Below the pieces are notes generated by a model, which worked only from the letters and a program-made list of their open reading frames with translations, searched no databases and was not told the DNA's origin. From an uncultured Kineothrix sp. (GTDB lineage: Bacteria > Bacillota > Clostridia > Lachnospirales > Lachnospiraceae): a stretch of DNA of 18,277 nucleotides. Position numbers and translations under genes: made by a program. The stretch lies in assembly GCA_910587275.1 (NCBI GenBank), contig CAJUMD010000067.1:1-18277 (forward strand), read 5' to 3'. Positions 13,221-18,277 of this stretch are shown here, piece by piece (within the stretch, counting starts at the first letter, position 1; each line of letters opens with the position of its first letter).

Positions 13221-13232
13221 GGAAGTTTTGCA

Positions 13233-13261
13233 TTGACAAACCAGTTATATTTTGTTACAAT
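13233..13261 (+). promoter_or_regulatory. Consensus promoter for tRNA-Thr
   Basis: A perfect TTGACA (13233-13238), 17-base spacer and TACAAT (13256-13261) place the start at about 13268, some 88 bases upstream of the mature tRNA. Such strong promoters are usual for stable RNA genes. Confidence 0.85.
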
Positions 13262-13355
13262 ACTTTTCGGTGGTTGACACCAGGCACATACAGAGCGGTT
13301 TACGGTATGCCCGTTGGCAGAATCGCGGATGTCTGTTCCGTTATATGTCAGATAA

Positions 13356-13428
13356 GCTGCTATAGCACAGTCGGTAGTGCGCAACATTGGTAGTGTTGAG
13401 GTCACCAGTTCGATTCTGGTTAGCAGCT
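13356..13428 (+). tRNA. tRNA-Thr (anticodon GGT)
   Basis: The 73-base cloverleaf is complete. The acceptor stem is GCTGCTA/TAGCAGC. The D arm is GCAC/GTGC with the loop AGTCGGTA. The anticodon stem is CAACA/TGTTG with loop TTGGTAG, giving anticodon GGT, which reads ACC and ACT. The variable loop is AGGTC, and the T arm is ACCAG-TTCGATT-CTGGT. The discriminator base is T, and CCA is not encoded. It has its own promoter at 13233 and a hairpin terminator at 13443. It stands alone, with no neighbouring tRNA. Confidence 0.96.
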
Positions 13429-13442
13429 TTGGGACGGTCGGG

Positions 13443-13492
13443 AATAAAGGTTTTTCAAGGAAATTGTTCTTTGAAAAACCTTTATTTTGGTA
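13443..13492 (+). terminator. Hairpin terminator after tRNA-Thr
   Basis: AATAAAGGTTTTTCAA (13443-13458) pairs perfectly over 16 bases with TTGAAAAACCTTTATT (13471-13486) around a 12-base loop. The stem is AT-rich and the trailing T-run is short, but its length and place after the tRNA support termination, possibly in both directions. Confidence 0.7.
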
Positions 13493-13501
13493 TAAAATAA
13501 T

Positions 13502-13530
13502 TTGACGGTTTTGTAATAACAAGATATCAT
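13502..13530 (+). promoter_or_regulatory. Promoter for the MATE transporter gene
   Basis: TTGACG (13502-13507), a 17-base spacer and TATCAT (13525-13530) predict a start near 13537. This gives a leader of about 230 bases before the MATE start codon. Confidence 0.65.
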
Positions 13531-13600
13531 TAAAAAACATTGTGGAAGATGGTAAGGGAATGATGCGGTAACGGGAGGAATTTTTTGCATAAATTTTTAC

Positions 13601-13630
13601 TCCGCGCCCAAAATAGTATTATTGGGCGGA
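13601..13630 (+). promoter_or_regulatory. Hairpin in the MATE leader
   Basis: TCCGCGCCCAA (13601-13611) pairs, with a 2-base bulge, with TTGGGCGGA (13622-13630) around an AT-rich loop. There is no T-run after it, so it is not a terminator. It could affect mRNA stability or be a protein site. Just upstream is the 14-base motif AATTTTTTGCATAA (13579-13592), which recurs at 17612-17625. Confidence 0.45.
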
Positions 13631-13769
13631 TAAACGGATGCGGCATAGCGGTCCGCGGGGGAAAATTATGTGGCTGGAAGGTTATTGTTTCGTAGCGGGA
13701 ATGGGTGCGGTGCTTATAGTTCTTCCTGTTCTCGGTCTGTGGGGAAACGAAGGAAAAAGAGGAAACAAA

Positions 13770-15131
13770 ATGCAGAATAATAAAAAAAAATATGATATGC
13801 TTAAGGATTCGGCCGGGAAATCCTTATTTTTCTTTGCGCTTCCCATGATTCTTGGGAACCTGTTCCAACAGTTTTACAATATGGCGGATTCGGTAATCGT
13901 CGGACGGTTTGTGGGGGAGGATGCGCTGGCAGCGGTAGGCGCGTCCTATTCTTTGACGACGGTTTTTATCATGATAGCAATAGGGGGAGGGATTGGGGCA
14001 TCGGTAATCACCTCCCAGTATTTGGGTGCGCGGGAATACGGAAGAATGAAAACTTCCGTTTATACGGCGCTTATCAGCTTTGCGGCGGTAAGCGTCCTAT
14101 TGGGGATGTTCGGGTTTGCCATGTGCGGACCGATTCTGAATGCGCTGCATACGCCGCAGAATATTTTGGCGGATGCGGTGCTGTACCTCAGGATTTATTT
14201 CGTGGGGCTGCCGTTTCTGTTTATGTATAATATTCTGTCTTCGGTGTTCAATGCCCTTGGTAATTCGAAGACACCGCTGTACCTGCTCATTTTTTCTTCC
14301 CTGTTGAATGTGGGTTTGGATTTTGTCATGGTGCTCGCTTTTGGCATGGGGGTGGCGGGAGTGGCTGTGGCGACGGTGACGGCGCAGGGACTGTCAGCAG
14401 TGATTTCCTTCTTCCTGCTGGTGCATACCCTGCGTGGATTCCGGCCGGAGGCTGGGCAGGAGGAAAACGCGTATTATAATTGGACGATGCTGTGGGGGAT
14501 GGTGAAAATTGCGATTCCGTCCATGCTCCAGCAGTCCATTGTCTCCATCGGGATGCTGCTGGTACAGTCGGTGGTAAACGGGTTCGGGTCTTCGGTGCTT
14601 GCCGGTTATACGTCGGGAATCCGCATTGAATCCATCTGCATCGTGCCGATGATTGCCACGGGCAATGCCGTCTCCACGTTTACGGCCCAGAATCTTGGGG
14701 CAGGCAACCCGGAACGGGTGAAAAAGGGCTATGCGGCGGCATATGGCATCGTCTTCGGGTTCGGCGCGTTGATTTTTTTGGTGCTGAGCGCATTCCACGG
14801 GCAGATTATTTCCGCATTCATTGAGGAGGGAAGCGGCGCCATGGCATATGCCACGGGAGATGCTTACCTGTTTTTCATGCGGTTTTTCTTTGTGTTTATC
14901 GGTATGAAGGCGGTGACGGACGGCGTGCTCCGGGGTGCAGGGGATGTGGGCGTGTTTACGCTGGCCAATTTGGTGAATTTGGGTATCCGTGTGTTTGTCT
15001 CCTTCCGTTTTGCCGGAATATGGGGTGTGGAAGCGGTATGGTATGCGGTACCCATGGGGTGGATTGCGAATTATTTGATTTCCTTTTTGTGGTTCCTGAC
15101 GGGAAGATGGAGCCGGAAAAAGGTGGTTTAG
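13770..15131 (+). CDS. MATE-family multidrug efflux transporter
   Basis: This 453-residue, 12-TM protein is a MATE-family (MatE/DinF type) cation-coupled drug exporter. It begins KKKYDMLKDSAGKSLFFFALPMILGNLFQQFYNMADSVIVGRFVGEDALAAVG, the standard N-terminus of the Firmicute subfamily. The second half repeats the fold (IAIPSMLQQSIVSIGMLLVQSVVNGFG...). The length is normal for MATE. I chose ATG 13770 because AGAGGAAA lies just upstream and the family begins there. In-frame ATGs at 13668 and 13638 would add 34 or 44 residues, including a hydrophobic segment (see findings). It has its own promoter near 13502. The substrate cannot be read from sequence; proximity to the RND-tetR unit may be coincidental, since the tRNA and its terminator separate them. 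Confidence 0.93.
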   Translation: MQNNKKKYDMLKDSAGKSLFFFALPMILGNLFQQFYNMADSVIVGRFVGEDALAAVGASYSLTTVFIMIAIGGGIGASVITSQYLGAREYGRMKTSVYTALISFAAVSVLLGMFGFAMCGPILNALHTPQNILADAVLYLRIYFVGLPFLFMYNILSSVFNALGNSKTPLYLLIFSSLLNVGLDFVMVLAFGMGVAGVAVATVTAQGLSAVISFFLLVHTLRGFRPEAGQEENAYYNWTMLWGMVKIAIPSMLQQSIVSIGMLLVQSVVNGFGSSVLAGYTSGIRIESICIVPMIATGNAVSTFTAQNLGAGNPERVKKGYAAAYGIVFGFGALIFLVLSAFHGQIISAFIEEGSGAMAYATGDAYLFFMRFFFVFIGMKAVTDGVLRGAGDVGVFTLANLVNLGIRVFVSFRFAGIWGVEAVWYAVPMGWIANYLISFLWFLTGRWSRKKVV

Positions 15132-15144
15132 TCCGGGAAAAATA

Positions 15145-15173
15145 TGTAAATTTCTTTTCGGATGTGGTAAAAT
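15145..15173 (+). promoter_or_regulatory. Possible extended -10 promoter for the small membrane-TPR-DUF4037 operon
   Basis: TGGTAAAAT (15165-15173) fits an extended -10, with a weak TGTAAA (15145-15150) at 17 bases spacing. It lies in the 83-base gap after the MATE gene and would start transcription near 15180. Confidence 0.4.
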
Positions 15174-15214
15174 AAAATTGAAACGGAACCATACCGGAAA
15201 AGGAGGATGCAAAG

Positions 15215-15565
15215 ATGACTGCGGAACATGTAATTTGTATGGCAATATATATCCTGGCGGCGTTTATTATGTTTGTGATTGGGATTGCACAGGTGAAAAG
15301 CCGTGAACCGGTGGGATTTTACTCCGGGGAAAAACCGCCGGAGGCAGGGGAACTGACGGATGTGCATGCATGGAACGTAAAACATGGCAGGATGTGGATT
15401 GCGTATGGGGCGTTTATCCTGTTATTCTGCTTTCCGAGCGTTTGGGCAATGGACAGCGGCTTGTGCCGGTTTTTTATAATCGGCGGACCTTTGCTTCCGC
15501 TGGTTCTCATGGTCTGCTATCACCGCAGACTGCTGGCAGTATATAGACGGAACGGGCGGGAATAA
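15215..15565 (+). CDS. Small three-TM membrane protein of unknown function
   Basis: This 116-residue protein has predicted transmembrane helices at ~5-25, ~59-78 and ~84-103 and a basic C-terminus (YHRRLLAVYRRNGRE). The loop between TM1 and TM2 carries the notable stretch QVKSREPVGFYSGEKPPEAGELTDVHAWNVKHGRMW, which resembles small hypothetical membrane proteins common in Lachnospiraceae. I do not know its function. An excellent ribosome site, AGGAGG (15201-15206), is 8 bases from ATG 15215. It is followed after 25 bases by the TPR gene, suggesting one operon. Confidence 0.8.
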   Translation: MTAEHVICMAIYILAAFIMFVIGIAQVKSREPVGFYSGEKPPEAGELTDVHAWNVKHGRMWIAYGAFILLFCFPSVWAMDSGLCRFFIIGGPLLPLVLMVCYHRRLLAVYRRNGRE

Positions 15566-15590
15566 ATGGCGGCACGGAGGAAGAAACGTT

Positions 15591-16475
15591 ATGAAACAGG
15601 GAATGGATATCGAAAATTTTTTTGCGGAGCTGGATGAATATTTCAGGAAAAACGAGTTGGACAAGGTAGAGCCCTACCTTCTTTCGTCTTTGGAGGAAGC
15701 GAAGGAAAACGGGGACTATGCGGCATATATTTCCATCGGGAATGAGATGATCGGATTTTACAGGAGCGTGTCCCAATATAAAAAGTCTTTTGATATTGCC
15801 GAGGATGTCCTTCTTTTGATGGAGGAGCTGCAATTGGAGGACAGCGAGCATTTTGCCACCACGCTGTTAAACGCGGCAACGGCGTACCGTGCGGCAGGAG
15901 ATGCGAAACAGGCGTACCGTTATTACCGGCAGGCGCTTGCCATTTATGACAGGCTTCTGCCGGCAGGGGACTACCGGTTTGCCGGTCTGTATAATAATAT
16001 GGGCATACTTTTGGAACAGATGGGGGAGAACGGGGAAGCGGCGGAAATGTCGTTAAAGGCATTGGAAATCATCCGGGCGCTTAGGGAGAGCGAAGCGGAA
16101 CAGGCGACCACCCTGACGAATCTGGCACTGCTGTATTTTAAGATGGACCGGACAGACGAAGCATCCGCAGCTCTGAAAGAAGCACTCGGACTGTTTGAAG
16201 GCGTGGGGGACGGGGAGGAAACGGATGCCCATTACAGCGCGGCGCTTGCCGGAGTGGGGGAAGCCTATTACCGCATGGGGGACTACGGGAATGCGTTGGC
16301 TTCCTATGAAAAGGCATTGGCGGAGGTGAAGAAGCATTTCGGGGAAAACCAAAGCTATGCGGTACTTTGTGAAAACTGCGCGGCGGTATGCGACTGCCTG
16401 AAGGAAGAAGGAAAAGCGCAGGCTTACCGGGCGCGGGCGCAGGAAATATACGGCAAATTGGATGGAAACAGATAA
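15591..16475 (+). CDS. Tetratricopeptide-repeat protein
   Basis: This 294-residue soluble protein consists of helical TPR repeats. Clear units are ~85-117 (TTLLNAATAYRAAGDAKQAYRYYRQALAIYD), ~125-160 (LYNNMGILLEQMGENGEAAEMSLKALEII), ~168-200 (TLTNLALLYFKMDRTDEASAALKEALGLF) and ~212-245 (ALAGVGEAYYRMGDYGNALASYEKALAEV). There is no signal peptide or membrane segment. TPR domains mediate protein-protein contacts, so this is probably a scaffold or regulator. The gene starts at ATG 15591 with GGAGGAAG upstream. The DUF4037 gene begins 16 bases after its stop, so the two are probably co-transcribed and may act together. Confidence 0.88.
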   Translation: MKQGMDIENFFAELDEYFRKNELDKVEPYLLSSLEEAKENGDYAAYISIGNEMIGFYRSVSQYKKSFDIAEDVLLLMEELQLEDSEHFATTLLNAATAYRAAGDAKQAYRYYRQALAIYDRLLPAGDYRFAGLYNNMGILLEQMGENGEAAEMSLKALEIIRALRESEAEQATTLTNLALLYFKMDRTDEASAALKEALGLFEGVGDGEETDAHYSAALAGVGEAYYRMGDYGNALASYEKALAEVKKHFGENQSYAVLCENCAAVCDCLKEEGKAQAYRARAQEIYGKLDGNR

Positions 16476-16491
16476 ACGGAGGAGAGGGCGG

Positions 16492-17472
16492 ATGAAAGGG
16501 CTGGAACTGGCACAGCGGTATTATGAAACATACGGGAAGAAAATGCTGGAGGAGAAATTCCCGGAACTCTGCGGCAGGGTGGCGGCAGGGTTGGCGGGTT
16601 ACGGATCGGAATGCCTTGGATTTGATGACGGGATATCGGCGGACCACGATTACGGTCCGTCGTTCTGTTTATGGCTTACGGAAGAAGACTATAAAGCATA
16701 TGGGCAGGCGCTGCAAAGGGAATATGACGGTCTTCCTGCCGTATTTGAAGGCGTGGCGGCGCGGAAAACCAGCGCACATGGGGGCGGCAGGGTCGGGGTG
16801 CTCTGTATTCCCGATTTTTATTATGCCCTGACCGGATTTACGGAAGCGCCGGAGCGTCTGTCAGACTGGATGCGGATTCCGGAAGAAGGACTTTGCACTG
16901 CCACCAACGGGAAAGTATTCGAAGACCCGCTCGGGGAATTTAGCCGGATCAGGGAGGGGTTCCTTGCCTATTACCCGGAGGATGTGCGGATTAAGAAAAT
17001 CGTGGCAAGGGCGGCGCAGATGGCGCAGTCGGGACAGTATAATTATGCCCGTGCCATGAAACGGGGGGAACAGGTGGCGGCTGCGCTTTCGCTGGCGGAG
17101 TTTACCAAAAGTACCATTTCCATGGTTTACCTGTTAAACAGGAAATACATGCCGTTTTATAAGTGGATGCACCGGGGCATGAAAGACCTGCCCCGGTTGT
17201 CCGGGATTGGGGACATCCTGAACCTGCTTGTGTGCACGGGAGAGCAGTCGCAGGCGTGGAAAGGTGCGGGGACGGAGGACTATCTTTACACATTGAATAC
17301 CAACGACCAGTGCGTCATCATTATCGAAGCGGTCTGCAATATTGTCCTGCAGGAATTGACGGCGCAGGGACTGGCGGAAGGGGAGGATAACTTTTTGGAG
17401 AACCATACGGCGGAGATGATGGCGAAAATCGGTGACGATAGTATCCGGTCCATGCAGATTTTGGAGGGGTAA
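16492..17472 (+). CDS. DUF4037 nucleotidyltransferase-like protein
   Basis: This 326-residue protein resembles the DUF4037 family. The N-terminal part carries LGFDDGISADHDYGPSFCLWL, with D51 and D53 forming the DxD pair expected of a nucleotidyltransferase-fold metal site. A helical C-terminal half follows (e.g. KIVARAAQMAQSGQYNYARAMKRGE), reminiscent of the helical substrate domains of antibiotic nucleotidyltransferases. The biochemical role of the family is not established to my knowledge. The start was chosen at ATG 16492 because GGAGGAGAGGG (16478-16488) precedes it. An in-frame ATG at 16462 overlaps the TPR gene and lacks a ribosome site. It closes the small membrane protein-TPR-DUF4037 operon; no terminator is obvious after it. 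Confidence 0.82.
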   Translation: MKGLELAQRYYETYGKKMLEEKFPELCGRVAAGLAGYGSECLGFDDGISADHDYGPSFCLWLTEEDYKAYGQALQREYDGLPAVFEGVAARKTSAHGGGRVGVLCIPDFYYALTGFTEAPERLSDWMRIPEEGLCTATNGKVFEDPLGEFSRIREGFLAYYPEDVRIKKIVARAAQMAQSGQYNYARAMKRGEQVAAALSLAEFTKSTISMVYLLNRKYMPFYKWMHRGMKDLPRLSGIGDILNLLVCTGEQSQAWKGAGTEDYLYTLNTNDQCVIIIEAVCNIVLQELTAQGLAEGEDNFLENHTAEMMAKIGDDSIRSMQILEG

Positions 17473-17566
17473 AAGCGGGTGCCGGGTAATGAGAAATGCA
17501 ATAGATGTCGGTTTCCAATCTTCCATGCGGTTGTGACAGGGATTTTGCAGCAAACGGAAACAAGGA

Positions 17567-17595
17567 TTGATTTTACCCGTTATGCGTGCTATACT
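17567..17595 (+). promoter_or_regulatory. Promoter of the truncated sensor gene
   Basis: TTGATT (17567-17572), a 17-base spacer and TATACT (17590-17595) predict a start near 17602, about 47 bases upstream of the proposed AUU start codon. It lies in the 176-base gap after the DUF4037 gene. Confidence 0.65.
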
Positions 17596-17648
17596 CAAAT
17601 TACTGATATGTAATTTTTTGCATAAGATATCGTTGGGAGGAGAGAACG

Positions 17649-18277
17649 ATTAAACGGTATAAAAGTATCATCTTAACTACATATTATGCAGTTGCGGCAG
17701 TCATGGCAGTCATGGTATTACTGAATGTGTTTTGGACGGATCAGGCGACCGGGGATTTCGGGCTGGGTTCTTTCCGGAAGGTGGACGGGGACTGGCTGGA
17801 CGGGAATGGAAATCCCATGGATTTTAAGAAAATAGATGATTATGCAGTGGACGGCGCAAAGGATATCCGTGTTTTTTATCCGGTTCCCGGAGACATGCAC
17901 GGAACGCAGGGGCTAGTGTTCCGCACAAAAAATGTGTATGTGCAGGCTTATGTGGGGAACCGTATGGTGTATGGGACGGATATTGCAGAAGCGCCGTTTG
18001 ACATGAATTCACCAGGGACGAAGTGGAATGTGCTGCGGATTGATGAGGAGTATGCGGGGGAGCAGGTGGAATTGCGTATTGAGCAGGCGTATCAGGACGG
18101 GCGTTCCAAGGTGGATAATTTTTATTTGGGCGATTGGGCGGCAGTGTTTTTGTTTGTCATTGAATCCAAAGGATTCGGACTGTTAATCAGTATCCTGATT
18201 TTGGTGGTCGGATTCTTCCTGATGGTGGCGGATACCCTTTTGAATGCAAAACGCAAGGAGAGGGACAAAAGTCTGTT
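17649..18277 (+). CDS. Membrane sensor protein, N-terminal part, AUU start (3' truncated)
   Basis: An open frame runs to the window end: 209 codons plus two bases. The N-terminus read from ATT is (M)KRYKSIILTTYYAVAAVMAV..., a basic tail and TM helix (~6-28). An extracytoplasmic domain follows (~30-165; GDWLDGNGNPMDFKKI...DIRVFYPVPGDM...LVFRTKNVYVQAYVGNRMVYGT...). A second TM (~173-198) and basic residues come next. This layout matches extracytoplasmic-sensor proteins of Lachnospiraceae that usually continue into more TM helices and a GGDEF or similar output domain, but that part is outside the window. The only good ribosome site, GGGAGGAGAG (17635-17644), fits ATT 17649. The first in-frame ATG, at 17703, lacks a ribosome site and would cut the TM helix in half. 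A miscalled ATG is also possible. Confidence 0.75.
   Translation, partial: MKRYKSIILTTYYAVAAVMAVMVLLNVFWTDQATGDFGLGSFRKVDGDWLDGNGNPMDFKKIDDYAVDGAKDIRVFYPVPGDMHGTQGLVFRTKNVYVQAYVGNRMVYGTDIAEAPFDMNSPGTKWNVLRIDEEYAGEQVELRIEQAYQDGRSKVDNFYLGDWAAVFLFVIESKGFGLLISILILVVGFFLMVADTLLNAKRKERDKSL

Noticed and set aside
13268..13355. A possible second tRNA or partial tRNA in the leader upstream of tRNA-Thr.
   Set aside because: I could not fold an acceptor or T-arm there; it appears to be only the 5' leader of the precursor.
13187..13540. Minus-strand open frame of 117 codons overlapping the tRNA.
   Set aside because: It covers the tRNA gene, its terminator and its promoter, and the protein shows no recognisable feature.

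Overview
The window looks like one end of a draft contig from a spore-forming anaerobic Firmicute, most likely Lachnospiraceae or a close Clostridia relative. This rests on the conserved cysE-cysS-mrnC-rlmB-sigH block, the sporulation sigma factor SigH, Firmicute-type Shine-Dalgarno sequences and promoters, and Lachnospiraceae-like 'VSGN' repeat and 7TM-sensor style proteins. It is an inference from gene content; no rRNA is present. Every gene called reads on the + strand. The first 47 bases are not genomic: they match the Illumina P7/TruSeq read-2 adapter, including an 8-base index, left on the contig end.

Region 1 (48-1336): the C-terminal part of an HflX-type GTPase, then a roughly 500-base gene-free stretch. 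This holds a large foldback (inverted-repeat) element, a promoter, and a short structured leader with an intrinsic terminator ahead of cysE.

Region 2 (1337-7907): a housekeeping and information-processing block. It contains cysE (serine acetyltransferase), cysS (cysteinyl-tRNA synthetase), mrnC (Mini-RNase III for 23S rRNA maturation), rlmB (23S rRNA 2'-O-methyltransferase) and sigH. Between rlmB and sigH, where Bacillus carries yacP/rae1, sits a 752-residue membrane-anchored SGNH hydrolase whose catalytic domain is flanked by two independently built 'TVSGN' repeat arrays. A terminator follows sigH.

Region 3 (7908-13220): a drug-efflux style unit. A consensus promoter overlaps a TetR-type palindrome, followed by a 1459-residue RND permease carrying a roughly 410-residue coiled-coil insertion in its porter domain, and then the TetR regulator that probably represses the unit.

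Region 4 (13221-13769): tRNA-Thr(GGT) with its own consensus promoter and a hairpin terminator, then the promoter and leader of a MATE transporter.

Region 5 (13770-18277): a MATE exporter; an apparent operon of a 3-TM small membrane protein, a TPR protein and a DUF4037 nucleotidyltransferase-like protein; and finally a truncated membrane sensor that appears to start at a rare AUU codon.

A 22-base dispersed repeat occurs at the ends of hflX and of the tetR gene, with a degenerate third copy upstream of the RND promoter. The most unusual items are the RND coiled-coil insertion, the SGNH repeat protein, the foldback element, the cysE leader RNA and the AUU-start sensor. I did not find a CRISPR array, a prophage or a transposase.
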